A stretch of 11,544 nt of DNA from an uncultured Oscillospiraceae bacterium (GCA_934661715.1 CAKUJL010000033.1:1-11544), one strand, 5' to 3'; shown: positions 1-6,154, counted from the first letter of the stretch. Notes: generated by a model from the sequence alone, not told the origin. Numbers and translations: made by a program.

Positions 1-467
1 GCCTTGGGGTTCGCGGGGTTCACAAACTGGCCGGGAACGAAGCTGTTGGGGATCTCCTTTGCCAGCTCGTCTGCCTTCGCGATCGCGCCCTTCATGCCCT
101 TTGCGCCCTCGGTGAGAACGAGCTCCGCGCCATACGCCTTCATCAGCTGGCGGCGCTCGACGGACATGGTCTCGGGCATGACGATGATGATGCGGTAGCC
201 GCGAGCCGCCGCGACGGAAGCAAGACCAATGCCGGTGTTGCCGGAGGTCGGCTCGATGATGACGGAGCCCGCTTTGAGAAGGCCCTTGCTCTCGGCGTCG
301 TCGATCATGGCCTTGGCGATGCGGTCCTTCACAGAGCCCGCGGGGTTCAGGTATTCGAGCTTGGCAAGAATCTTTGCCTTGAGGTCATACGCTTTTTCGA
401 TATGGGTGAGCTCCAGCAGCGGGGTCTTGCCAATAAGCTGATCGGCGGAAGTATAAATTCTGGACAT
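1..467 (-). CDS. cysK: Cysteine synthase A (O-acetylserine sulfhydrylase), N-terminal 155 residues; 3' end outside window
   Basis: PLP-dependent enzyme that makes cysteine from O-acetylserine and sulfide in the cytoplasm. The visible half has the family hallmarks: an N-terminal IGKTPLLEL segment (residues 12-20), the PLP-binding lysine in NPAGSVKDR (Lys47), and the phosphate-binding loop TSGNTG (74-79), followed by [11 protein letters not shown] and MPETMS. The ATG at 465-467 is chosen because AAAGGAG (477-483) lies 9 nt upstream and the protein then starts at the usual family position. The full enzyme is normally about 305-310 residues, so roughly half is missing at the window edge; this is not a gene truncation. 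The leader is unusually long, with a strong promoter, a start-site palindrome and short ORFs, which suggests sulfur-responsive control. Family assignment is secure; CysK versus a close paralogue (CysM, cystathionine beta-synthase-like) is less so. Confidence 0.95.
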   Translation of the reverse strand, partial: MSRIYTSADQLIGKTPLLELTHIEKAYDLKAKILAKLEYLNPAGSVKDRIAKAMIDDAESKGLLKAGSVIIEPTSGNTGIGLASVAAARGYRIIIVMPETMSVERRQLMKAYGAELVLTEGAKGMKGAIAKADELAKEIPNSFVPGQFVNPANPK

Positions 468-531
468 AATCACGATCTCCTTTATTCTATCCATCTATAA
501 AATCAAAATATGGTCTGTATTTTTCAAATTT

Positions 532-594
532 TCAAAAACATCTCCCGGCGCGACATCGCTCGTACATTCGGCCGCGGAACGAAAAACCTCTCAT
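532..594 (-). CDS. Putative cysteine-containing leader peptide upstream of cysK (20 codons)
   Basis: A 20-residue open frame in the cysK leader, beginning MRGFSFRGR and ending ERCRAGRCF, followed by TGA. Two Cys codons (UGU at codons 14 and 19) lie in the last seven positions, and arginine is abundant. A GGTGG sequence ends 5 nt before the ATG. Cys-containing leader ORFs that sense charged tRNA-Cys are known upstream of cysteine genes in actinobacteria, so an attenuation role here is an analogy. No GC-rich terminator hairpin separates this ORF from the cysK ribosome site, so any control would act on translation or RNA stability. It could also be a chance ORF. Confidence 0.35.
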   Translation of the reverse strand: MRGFSFRGRMYERCRAGRCF

Positions 595-617
595 GCAAGC
601 CACCGGCTTTCTTTCAT
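591..617 (-). CDS. Putative leader uORF 1 of cysK (8 codons)
   Basis: A short open frame, MKESRWLA, starts about 23 nt after the predicted cysK transcription start. It has only a weak AGG-type ribosome site. Its TGA overlaps the ATG of the next short ORF (ATGA at 591-594 on the minus strand), an arrangement that permits translational coupling. Short ORFs arise easily by chance, so this is a candidate only. Confidence 0.25.
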   Translation of the reverse strand: MKESRWLA

Positions 618-619
618 TT

Positions 620-645
620 ATACTACCTACTCGGTAGGTTGGTAT
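620..645. promoter_or_regulatory. Palindromic operator at the cysK transcription start, possibly Rrf2-type (CymR/IscR-like)
   Basis: A perfect ACCTAC-TCG-GTAGGT inverted repeat (625-639) lies inside a 26-bp stretch whose ends, ATAC and GTAT, are also symmetric. It lies directly downstream of the cysK -10, covering about +1 to +16, where a bound repressor would block initiation. Cysteine synthase genes in Firmicutes are commonly controlled by Rrf2-family regulators such as CymR. Assigning this site to that family is inference from position and gene, not from a verified consensus match. Confidence 0.6.
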
Positions 646-646
646 A

Positions 647-675
647 GTTATAGCACAGCAGGGCCCATCTGTCAA
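647..675 (-). promoter_or_regulatory. Strong sigma-A promoter for cysK
   Basis: On the minus strand a perfect -35 TTGACA (670-675) is separated by 17 bp from -10 TATAAC (647-652). Transcription would start near 640, giving a leader of about 173 nt before the cysK ATG at 467. Confidence 0.85.
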
Positions 676-701
676 TAGGGATCGAGGAATTTTTTCCTGC
701 C

Positions 702-730
702 TTGTGCCCTTCTTGCCCGTCTGGTATAAT
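702..730 (+). promoter_or_regulatory. Sigma-A promoter for the membrane protein-TetR-DUF3786 operon
   Basis: TTGTGC (702-707), a 17-bp spacer, and a perfect TATAAT (725-730). It is divergent from the cysK promoter; the two -35 boxes are about 26 bp apart. The first gene starts at 825, so the leader is about 87 nt. Confidence 0.75.
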
Positions 731-762
731 CGGTTTGGAAACCGACACTTTGCCCAGTCGGT
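730..762. promoter_or_regulatory. Overlapping palindromes on the start site: likely operator, perhaps of the TetR encoded downstream
   Basis: A perfect inverted repeat TCGGTTT-GG-AAACCGA (730-745) begins at the last base of the -10 box and covers the start site. A second, ACCGAC-N10-GTCGGT (741-746 and 757-762), shares its right arm, giving three related half-sites. A TetR-family gene lies in the same transcript, so autorepression is the simplest reading. That link is inferred from position and symmetry. The first palindrome has only a 2-nt centre, so it is unlikely to be mainly an RNA hairpin. Confidence 0.55.
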
Positions 763-824
763 GTTGTTCCGTCCGGCGGCGGCCCGCGGTAGAATGGAGC
801 CATCAAATGAAGGAGGCTCACACC

Positions 825-1178
825 ATGAACACCGATAAAATTTTTGCCGAACAGCTCGCCAACGAATACGCCCCGAAGGACACCTCCAAGGTCGTCGCCC
901 TTCGAAAGCTCGACGCAAAGGCCAAGCGCCCGGCCTGCATTTTTACCTACTCCGTCGGCATCCTCTCCGCGCTCGTCTTCGGCACGGGTATGTGCCTTGC
1001 GATGGGACAGATTGGAAGCGGCACAACGGGCTCTTTTGTGCTCGGTATCGTCGTCGGCCTTCTGGGTATGGCCGGAATGAGCGTCAACTACCCGATCTAT
1101 AAAAAGCTGCTGTCACAGGGCAAGCAGAAATACGCCTTTGAGATCATGGAGCTGGCAAAGCAGATCAGCGAAGCGTAA
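825..1178 (+). CDS. Small two-helix membrane protein, function unknown
   Basis: A protein of 117 residues. The ATG at 825 is chosen for AAGGAGG (810-816) 8 nt upstream; the open frame extends back to 702 but lacks a ribosome site there. Residues 1-37 are polar and charged (LANEYAPKDTSKVVALRKLDAKAKR), followed by two hydrophobic segments at about 38-62 and 68-90 with a short Gly/Ser/Thr-rich turn between. A charged C-terminal tail (YKKLLSQGKQKYAFEIMELAKQISEA) is predicted helical. Both ends should lie on the same, probably cytoplasmic, side. Similar clostridial proteins are, from memory, sometimes labelled dihydropteridine reductase, but nothing here resembles a reductase: there is no Rossmann motif or catalytic pattern. 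It is the first gene of a unit with a TetR regulator 52 bp downstream and may be that regulator's main target. Function unassigned. Confidence 0.85.
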   Translation: MNTDKIFAEQLANEYAPKDTSKVVALRKLDAKAKRPACIFTYSVGILSALVFGTGMCLAMGQIGSGTTGSFVLGIVVGLLGMAGMSVNYPIYKKLLSQGKQKYAFEIMELAKQISEA

Positions 1179-1230
1179 GCCGTGAAAAAGCTGCTGCGCA
1201 GCCAAAAAACGCGAAGGGAGGCAGAACGCC

Positions 1231-1827
1231 TTGCATAAATCCGAAAGCAAATACTTTGCGACCGCCGCGAAAATGGACGAGGCGTTTTTGGAGCTTCTCG
1301 GCAAGAAGGATTTTGCCTACATCACCGTCAAGGAGCTCTGCGCGGCCGCGGGCGTCAACCGGTCGACCTTTTATCTGCACTATGAGGCGCTCGAAGATCT
1401 GCTCAGCGAGTGTGCGCAGTATCTGAATGCGCGGTTTCTTTCTTATATACAGCGTGACAGCGCCGCGTTTATGAAGAAGCTTTCCACCCGCCCGCTCGAA
1501 GAGCTCTGCCTTGTGACGCCGGAATATCTCACGCCGTATCTGAGCTTCATCAAGGAAAATCAGCGTCTGTTCCGCACGAGTCTTGCGCACGCGGGTACGC
1601 TGCGTCTGGACAGAAGCTATGCGGGGCTTCTCGAGCACGTGCTGCTTCCGATCCTCGAGCGCTTTTCGGTGCCGGAGGAGGACAGGCTGTATTTCCTGTC
1701 GTTTTACATCTCCGGCCTGATGGCGATCATCCGCAGATGGCTCGAATCCGGCTGTGAAGCTTCCGTCGAGCACATCATCTCCATCATGCAGCGCTGCATC
1801 CCGCGGCGCGGAAAGGACTGCCCATGA
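1231..1827 (+). CDS. TetR/AcrR-family transcriptional regulator
   Basis: A 198-residue DNA-binding regulator. Residues about 8-55 form the TetR helix-turn-helix domain: AFLELLGKKDFAYITVKELC, then the recognition region AAAGVNRSTFYLHYEALEDLL. The C-terminal two thirds are helical and resemble the TetR_C_7 type (YISGLMAIIRRWLESG near the end), seen in regulators of the DhaS group. The start is a TTG at 1231, preceded by AGGGAGG with 9 nt spacing; the first in-frame ATG (1273) has no ribosome site and would cut into helix 1. It lies 52 bp after the small membrane protein gene, and its TGA overlaps the ATG of the DUF3786 gene. The ligand is unknown. The palindromes at the operon start site are the natural candidate target. 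Confidence 0.9.
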   Translation: MHKSESKYFATAAKMDEAFLELLGKKDFAYITVKELCAAAGVNRSTFYLHYEALEDLLSECAQYLNARFLSYIQRDSAAFMKKLSTRPLEELCLVTPEYLTPYLSFIKENQRLFRTSLAHAGTLRLDRSYAGLLEHVLLPILERFSVPEEDRLYFLSFYISGLMAIIRRWLESGCEASVEHIISIMQRCIPRRGKDCP

Positions 1828-2453
1828 AAGCCGCAGCGGACAACTACGAGGAAATGAAAAACCGGATGGCGCTGTCATTTTTACAGCACGATTCCGACGC
1901 GCTCATCCGAAAATACGCGCTCCGCGCAGACGAAGCATATCTTTATCTGCGCTTTTTCTCGCGCGACTACCGGCTCAGCCGCCGCACAGGACAGGTCGAA
2001 GGGTCTGACGACGGCTTTCAAACCATCATTCCGGCAAACTACAACGAGGCCATGAGCATCTACGACGTTCTGTGCTATCCGCCAAGTGCGCCGCGTGCCT
2101 CCGGCAATTTCGTCAGCCTCGCCTCTCTCAGCAAAATTCAGGGCGGAAGCCTCGCGCAGAAGGGCGGATTTTTTCAGAGCGCGGCGGACTTTTTTGACCG
2201 GGACGTTCCCGCGCTGCACGCCGCCTGCTGGGCGCTGGGCGGAACGGCGCTGGACGGCGCAGACGCGGCTTATAAGCTGGCGCTTTTCCCGTTTCTGCCG
2301 GTCGTTCTTCGCTTCTGGCGGTCGGACGAGGATTTCCCGGCCAGTCTGCAATTTCTGCTGCCGGAAAACATGCTTTCGTTTATGCACTACGAGACCATGA
2401 TGTTCGCGCTTTCCCATGTCGTTGACCGCCTGATGCAGCGGATATCCGGATAG
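1824..2453 (+). CDS. DUF3786 domain protein
   Basis: A 209-residue soluble protein that matches DUF3786 as I know it: NYEEMKNRMALSFLQHDSDALIRKY at the N terminus, then a strand-rich part with YLYLRFFSRDYRLSRRTGQVE. Later come NEAMSIYDVLCYPP (about 74-87), SGNFVSLASLSKIQG, and the C-terminal block LFPFLPVVLRFWRSDEDFPASLQFLLPENMLSFMHYET. Biochemical function is unknown; no signal peptide, membrane segment or obvious catalytic motif is seen. The family is common in anaerobic bacteria and often near corrinoid or methyltransferase genes, which is not the case here. The ATG overlaps the stop of the TetR gene (ATGA, 1824-1827), so the two are almost certainly translationally coupled. A strong terminator follows directly. 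Confidence 0.9.
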   Translation: MKAAADNYEEMKNRMALSFLQHDSDALIRKYALRADEAYLYLRFFSRDYRLSRRTGQVEGSDDGFQTIIPANYNEAMSIYDVLCYPPSAPRASGNFVSLASLSKIQGGSLAQKGGFFQSAADFFDRDVPALHAACWALGGTALDGADAAYKLALFPFLPVVLRFWRSDEDFPASLQFLLPENMLSFMHYETMMFALSHVVDRLMQRISG

Positions 2454-2454
2454 C

Positions 2455-2494
2455 AAGCGGCCCGCAGGAAAATTCCTGCGGGCCGCTTTTTTTA
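2455..2494 (+). terminator. Rho-independent terminator of the TetR/DUF3786 operon
   Basis: A very stable hairpin: the arm at 2455-2470 (AAGCGGCCCGCAGGAA) pairs perfectly with 2473-2488, followed by a T run (2487-2493). The T run overlaps the stop codon of the convergent MocR gene. On the opposite strand no T run follows, so it mainly serves the rightward operon. Confidence 0.92.
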
Positions 2495-3883
2495 CGCTTC
2501 CGGGGTCAAAAGCTCTGTGAGCGTCTGCATGCTTTTTTCAAAATCCGCCGCGTGGAGGCCGGAATACTGCACCACGGCGCAGCGAGACGCATCCTCCGGC
2601 GCTTCGTGCAGATAAAACCTCGACAGAAGCGGCGCGGGAAGACCCGCCTTCAAAAGCGCCTGCTCCAGCGCCTCGCCGCGCTGCTTTGTGTGAAATTCCA
2701 GCAGGAAATGAAGCCCCGCCACGGCCTGCTTCGCCGCGCAGAGCCTTGCGATATCCGGCTGCGCGAGGATGGCCAGCAGCGTCTGAAGCTGCGTTTTATA
2801 GTGCTTTTTCATCCGCGAGACGTGCCGCTCAAAATAGCCGCCGTCCAAAAACCGCGTCAGCGTCAGCTGCTCAAAAGACGGCACGGCGCAGCTGTAAAAG
2901 CCCATCGCGTCCTTCCAGCGGGCCAGCAGCGCCTGCGGCAGGATCATGTAGCTGATACGAAGCGCGGGCGCGATGGTTTTGGAGAACGTGTTGAGATAGA
3001 CGACGCGGCCCTTGGTGTCGAGACTCTGGATGGTCGGAATCGGCCTTCCTGAGAAGCGGAACTCGGAGTCATAGTCGTCTTCGATCAGAAACCGCGCCTC
3101 GTCGCGCTCCATCCACGCCAGCACCTCCTGTCGCCGCGTGATGGGCATAACGGTGCCGGTCGGGTAGTGGTGAGACGGAGACAGATGGACGATCTGCGCC
3201 CCTGTTTTTTCGAGCTTTTCCACACAGATGCCGTTTTCGTCCATCGGCACCGGCACGACCTCCGCGCCGCTTCGCTCGTACACCTGCGCCAGCGTCCGGT
3301 GGCACGGGTCTTCGATCGCAAAGCGCTGCCCGCGGCCAAAAAACTGCACCAGAAGCGCGTAAAAATACTCCGTGCCCGCGCCGACGACGATCTGCTCCGG
3401 CAAGACCCGAAGCCCTCTCTGCCGCGCCAGCTCTTCGGCGATCGCCCGGCGAAGCGAGTACAGTCCCGCGCTCGGCACGGGCTGCAATAAATACTGCCCC
3501 TTGTCCAGAATCACGCCGCGCATGAGCCTTGCCCAGACGGAAAACGGAAAAAGCTCTGCTGCGGCGCTGCCCTGCGTTTCCGGCTTTTCCTCCGGAAGCG
3601 GCGCGTGGTCACTTGGCATCTGCGTTTTTGCCAGCAGCGGCATGTGCGCCACATAATAGCCCGAGCGCTCCCGCGAGGTCAGATACCCCTCGTCAAGCAG
3701 CTGCGCGTAGGCGGTCTCGACGGTAATTTTGCTCAGACTCAGGTGCTCTGCCAGCGCCCGCTTTGACGGCAGCTTCTCCCCGCCGGGAAGGCTTCCGGAT
3801 AAAATGTCGGCGCGGATGGCCTCATAGAGCTGCGCGTAAAGCGGCGTTTTGCTCTTGTGGGAAAGCTCATAGGTTCGAATCAT
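2492..3883 (-). CDS. MocR-family regulator (GntR winged helix fused to class I aminotransferase domain), possibly PdxR
   Basis: 463 residues. An N-terminal GntR winged helix (about 9-78; LPSKRALAEHLSLSKITVETAYAQLLDEGYL) is joined by a linker rich in Pro, Glu and Ala (82-110) to a fold-type I aminotransferase domain. PLP-site motifs are VVGAGTEYFYALL (about 166-178), LSPSHHYPTGTVMP, IEDDYDSEF (267-275) and the Schiff-base lysine in TFSKTIAPALRISY (Lys302). Such proteins (GabR, PdxR, TauR) are PLP-responsive regulators rather than enzymes. The ATG at 3881-3883 has AAAAGGAG 8 nt upstream; an upstream open frame to 4027 runs through the promoter and is rejected. Divergence from an ECF S component fits a PdxR-like regulator of vitamin B6 uptake, but GABA, taurine or other ligands are not excluded. 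Confidence 0.92.
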   Translation of the reverse strand: MIRTYELSHKSKTPLYAQLYEAIRADILSGSLPGGEKLPSKRALAEHLSLSKITVETAYAQLLDEGYLTSRERSGYYVAHMPLLAKTQMPSDHAPLPEEKPETQGSAAAELFPFSVWARLMRGVILDKGQYLLQPVPSAGLYSLRRAIAEELARQRGLRVLPEQIVVGAGTEYFYALLVQFFGRGQRFAIEDPCHRTLAQVYERSGAEVVPVPMDENGICVEKLEKTGAQIVHLSPSHHYPTGTVMPITRRQEVLAWMERDEARFLIEDDYDSEFRFSGRPIPTIQSLDTKGRVVYLNTFSKTIAPALRISYMILPQALLARWKDAMGFYSCAVPSFEQLTLTRFLDGGYFERHVSRMKKHYKTQLQTLLAILAQPDIARLCAAKQAVAGLHFLLEFHTKQRGEALEQALLKAGLPAPLLSRFYLHEAPEDASRCAVVQYSGLHAADFEKSMQTLTELLTPEA

Positions 3884-3926
3884 GGCGGCGCTCCTTTTCA
3901 TCTGGCCTTGAAAATCAGAATCGTTT

Positions 3927-3946
3927 TGGCAATTTCTAAAATGCCA
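3927..3946. promoter_or_regulatory. 20-bp palindrome in the MocR/ECF divergent promoter: candidate MocR operator
   Basis: TGGCA-N10-TGCCA with further symmetry inside; 16 of 20 positions match the reverse complement. Outer copies of TCTGGC (3901-3906) and its complement GCCAGA (3943-3948) are also present. It overlaps the -35 region of the ECF gene and lies just downstream of the mocR start, a position that allows repression of mocR together with control of the ECF gene. Confidence 0.5.
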
Positions 3947-3960
3947 GACCGTGCTATAAT
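3933..3960 (+). promoter_or_regulatory. Probable promoter of the ECF S-component gene
   Basis: A perfect -10 TATAAT (3955-3960) with only a weak -35 (TTTCTA with a 16-bp spacer, 3933-3938). A poor -35 overlapping a palindrome suggests dependence on an activator, as known for GabR/PdxR-type control. That mechanism is inferred. Confidence 0.5.
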
Positions 3961-3987
3961 CATAGCCATCCGACAGGAAAAAGTCAA
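3959..3987 (-). promoter_or_regulatory. Promoter of the MocR regulator gene
   Basis: On the minus strand TTGACT (3982-3987), 17 bp, TATGAT (3959-3964). Its -10 overlaps the -10 of the opposing promoter, so polymerases at the two would exclude each other. Confidence 0.75.
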
Positions 3988-4004
3988 TCGGAGGATTTTT
4001 GGTT

Positions 4005-4571
4005 ATGAAAGAGAAAAAGTTTACCACCTATCAGATCGTCTTTGTCGCGGTGATGGCGGCGATCGTCTGCGTCGTCACGTTCTTCCGCTTCCCGTTTTTG
4101 GGCTCGAAGGTCCACTTCGCAAACGCCATGTGCCTGCTTTCGGGTATGCTCTTCGGGCCGCTGCTGGGCGGTCTTGCCGCGGGCTTCGGTTCGATGCTCT
4201 ATGACGCACTGTTCGGCGGCTATGATCTCATCAACTGCCTCATCACGTTCGTCTCGAAGTTCCTGATGGCCGCGATTTGCGCGTGGCTCGCCTTCGGCGG
4301 CAAGGCAGAAGGCAAGGCCAAGCACGCAAGACTCGTCGCGGGCAGCATCATCGGCGCCCTGAGCTACGTCGCGCTTTACATGCTCAAGACGTACATTTTC
4401 CAGCGCTTTGTCCACGGCTATCCGCTGGACGCCGTCATCGTCACGATGGGCAGCAAGCTTCCCGCATCCTTGATCAACGCCGTCTTCGCGATGATCGTGG
4501 CCCCGATCCTCTATGCCGCGATCGCACCGGCTCTTAAAAAGCGCGGCCTTCTCGAAAAGCTCCGCAGCTGA
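4005..4571 (+). CDS. ECF transporter S component (substrate-binding membrane protein), vitamin B6 or other vitamin
   Basis: A 188-residue integral membrane protein. Short basic N terminus (MKEKKFTTYQ), then about five to six hydrophobic segments (roughly 10-30, 35-52, 54-75, 82-98, 108-130, 145-170) and a basic C-terminal tail. The pattern FRFPFLGSKVHFANAMCLLSGMLFGPLLGGLAAGFGSMLYDALFGGYDL resembles the PF07155-type S components. These proteins bind a vitamin or precursor and share the EcfA1/EcfA2/EcfT energizing module encoded elsewhere; no such genes are here. ATG 4005 follows GGAGG (3990-3994) by 10 nt; the TTG at 3999 would be too close to it. Divergence from a MocR regulator suggests pyridoxine/pyridoxal as substrate. 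This is inference, since S-component specificity cannot be read from sequence alone. Confidence 0.85.
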   Translation: MKEKKFTTYQIVFVAVMAAIVCVVTFFRFPFLGSKVHFANAMCLLSGMLFGPLLGGLAAGFGSMLYDALFGGYDLINCLITFVSKFLMAAICAWLAFGGKAEGKAKHARLVAGSIIGALSYVALYMLKTYIFQRFVHGYPLDAVIVTMGSKLPASLINAVFAMIVAPILYAAIAPALKKRGLLEKLRS

Positions 4572-4583
4572 TTGCAAAATAGA

Positions 4584-4623
4584 ACGCGCCGTGTACAAAA
4601 TCCTGTACGCGACGCGTTTTTTG
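4584..4623 (+). terminator. Rho-independent terminator after the ECF S-component gene
   Basis: The arm 4584-4597 pairs with 4604-4617 (one G-U pair and one mismatch) around a 6-nt loop, followed by six T (4617-4622). On the minus strand the hairpin is followed by TTCTATTTTG, so it may also stop the convergent CarD-like gene, which ends at 4630. Confidence 0.8.
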
Positions 4624-4629
4624 CAAATA

Positions 4630-5130
4630 TCAGGAGGCAAACGCCGTCTCGAGATACTGTTTGACCTCGACCGGCTCGATGCCGAGCACGAACGCGAACT
4701 CCTGATGGAGCATTTCCTCCGCGGCCTTCCAGCTGCGAAGCTCGGTGGAGCTGACGGTCCGGCGTCTGGCGGCAAGCTGCTTCTGCTTGTTGTAGATCGT
4801 CTTGCACAGCTGCAAAAGGCGCAGGCAGTCGTGTCCGGCGAGAATCTCCCGGTAAAATCCGGCCTGCTGCTTGATGTCCGCGGGGACATTGGAGAGCTCG
4901 GGAAGCTCCGGCAGCTTCGGCAGCAGCGCCTGCAGATCGGGCTTGGACAGCACCTTCCGGATGGCGGCCTTTCCCTCTACGGGCGTGTAGATGACGCCGC
5001 CGCGGTAATAGGGGGTGAGCCTGTAATACTCGCGCGTGCGGTCGAGTCCCGGCACGTTCAGCTTCCCCGCCTCTTCCACGCGGCACACACCTTCCACGCT
5101 GTACATCACATAATCTCCCGGTGCAAACAT
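4630..5130 (-). CDS. CarD/CdnL-family RNA polymerase-interacting regulator
   Basis: 166 residues. Residues 1-55 form the CarD/TRCF RNA-polymerase-interaction domain: MFAPGDYVMYSVEGVCRVEE, then YYRLTPYYRGGVIYTPVEGK. The remainder is mainly helical (FYREILAGHDCLRLLQLCKTIYNKQKQLAARRR, then SSTELRSWKAAEEMLHQEFAFVLGI), as in the CarD DNA-binding part, and ends QYLETAFAS. A short LPKLPELPELS stretch links the two. Members bind the RNA polymerase beta subunit and change open-complex stability at many promoters. The ATG at 5128-5130 is used because the domain begins exactly there and a GGAAGG-type ribosome site precedes it; an upstream open frame (to 5217) crosses the promoter. Flanked by terminators on both sides, so monocistronic. 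Confidence 0.9.
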   Translation of the reverse strand: MFAPGDYVMYSVEGVCRVEEAGKLNVPGLDRTREYYRLTPYYRGGVIYTPVEGKAAIRKVLSKPDLQALLPKLPELPELSNVPADIKQQAGFYREILAGHDCLRLLQLCKTIYNKQKQLAARRRTVSSTELRSWKAAEEMLHQEFAFVLGIEPVEVKQYLETAFAS

Positions 5131-5172
5131 AGCTTCCTTCCTTTCCCGCATATTCCAAACTTCTGTACTTAT

Positions 5173-5202
5173 ATTATAGCAGAAGCATTTGCGAAAAAGC
5201 AA
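5173..5202 (-). promoter_or_regulatory. Promoter of the CarD-like gene
   Basis: Minus-strand TATAAT (5173-5178) with TTGCTT (5197-5202) 18 bp upstream. Transcription would start about 35-40 nt before the ATG at 5130. Confidence 0.65.
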
Positions 5203-5258
5203 AGGGAAAAGCTGCACAAATTTTCCGTTTCGTCCTTGTATATGCCGTTTTATATCCT

Positions 5259-5304
5259 AAAAAATCGTAAGCCGTCTGAAAAATAATTTATCTTTCAGGC
5301 GGCT
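5259..5304 (-). terminator. Probable terminator of murI
   Basis: A 12-bp hairpin: 5293-5304 pairs with 5270-5281 with one G-U pair, around an 11-nt AT-rich loop. On the minus strand it is followed 5 nt later by six T (5259-5264). It lies 29 bp past the murI stop. The gap before the T run makes it slightly non-canonical. Confidence 0.7.
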
Positions 5305-5332
5305 GTTCTTCGAATATTCAAAACTTTTGTTC

Positions 5333-6124
5333 TCAGATCGCTTCGTCCTCGTAGGAGAAAAGCGCCTGCATCAGCTCCAGCATCTCCGGCTCGTCCAGAG
5401 AGCTGCGGAAGATCACCGCGCCCTTTTCCGGGCCGGGGTTCAGCATCCCCTGCTCTTCGAGCCGCCTCAGCAGCTGCCGCGCGATGCCCGCGCCGCCGTC
5501 GATGATCTCGGCCCGTCTTCCGACAATGCGGCGGATGGCCGTGCGCAGAAACGGATAGTGCGTGCAGCCGAGCACGACCGCGTCGATGGGGACCTTTAAG
5601 TACGGCTCCAATTTATCAAGCAAGTACCCCTCGACCTCCGGCCCGCGCAGGATCCCCTGCTCGACGTATTCCATCAGGCCGCTGCACGCGATCGGGATGA
5701 TCTGCGCCTGATCGTCGTACTGGGCCTTGAGACGCTGGAATTTTTCCTCCTGCACGGTCATCGCCGTGGCCAGCATCAGAATCCTCCCGCCCGGATGTCG
5801 CTCGACCGCGGGCTTGACGGCGGGCTCTGTGCCGACGATGGGAAGCTCCGGATAGGTTTTCCGCAGATGCCGGATGGCAGCGCTTGTCGCCGTGTTGCAG
5901 GCCACGACAAGGGCCTTCGCGCCCTGTGACAGAAGGTACGACGCCGCCTGCATCGTAAGCTCAATGACCTCTTCGGGCGTTTTCGTACCGTAGGGCGCGT
6001 GGAGGGAGTCTCCGTAATAGAGATAGTTTTCCAGCGGCAGCGTCCGCACGAGTTCGCGCAGCACGCTGATGCCGCCGAGTCCCGAGTCAAACACCGCAAC
6101 CGGTGCGCATCGATCGGCCATCAT
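5333..6124 (-). CDS. murI: Glutamate racemase
   Basis: 263 residues, normal family length. It interconverts L- and D-glutamate in the cytoplasm, supplying D-Glu for peptidoglycan. Both cofactor-independent catalytic cysteines are present: Cys76 in VVACNTATS and Cys187 in LGCTHYP. The substrate-binding motifs FDSGLGG (12-18), YYGDSLHAPYG (36-46) and GTEPAVKPA (98-106) are also seen. Two adjacent ATGs (6124 and 6121) follow AAGGAGGG; the second gives the better spacing (8 versus 5 nt), so the true protein may be one residue shorter. It stands alone between a terminator and a repeat-bearing intergenic region. No sign of degeneration. Confidence 0.97.
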   Translation of the reverse strand: MMADRCAPVAVFDSGLGGISVLRELVRTLPLENYLYYGDSLHAPYGTKTPEEVIELTMQAASYLLSQGAKALVVACNTATSAAIRHLRKTYPELPIVGTEPAVKPAVERHPGGRILMLATAMTVQEEKFQRLKAQYDDQAQIIPIACSGLMEYVEQGILRGPEVEGYLLDKLEPYLKVPIDAVVLGCTHYPFLRTAIRRIVGRRAEIIDGGAGIARQLLRRLEEQGMLNPGPEKGAVIFRSSLDEPEMLELMQALFSYEDEAI

Positions 6125-6154
6125 GCATCCCTCCTTCGAAAATTCACGGTCTAT

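Noticed and set aside
468..531. T-box, SAM riboswitch or attenuator terminator before cysK
   Set aside because: No T-box motif, no SAM-box core and no GC-rich hairpin with a T run; only a weak AT-only stem is visible.
532..918. 128-residue leftward open frame covering the cysK leader
   Set aside because: It runs through two promoters and into the membrane-protein gene. Only the last 20 codons, inside the cysK leader, are kept as a candidate uORF.
1191..1203. GCTGC-TGC-GCAGC hairpin between the membrane-protein and TetR genes as a terminator
   Set aside because: Short stem followed by A residues, not T; it does not look like a terminator and the two genes are probably co-transcribed.
1165..1878. 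237-residue leftward open frame
   Set aside because: Antisense to the TetR gene, which has a clear domain and operon context.
3884..4027. N-terminal extension of the MocR regulator
   Set aside because: It crosses the divergent promoter and has no ribosome site; the ATG at 3883 has a good one and matches the family start.
3984..4889. 301-residue leftward open frame
   Set aside because: It lies antisense to the ECF S-component gene and in another frame of the CarD-like gene, crosses a terminator, and its composition (Arg/Ser, then Asp/Arg/Glu-rich) is not protein-like.
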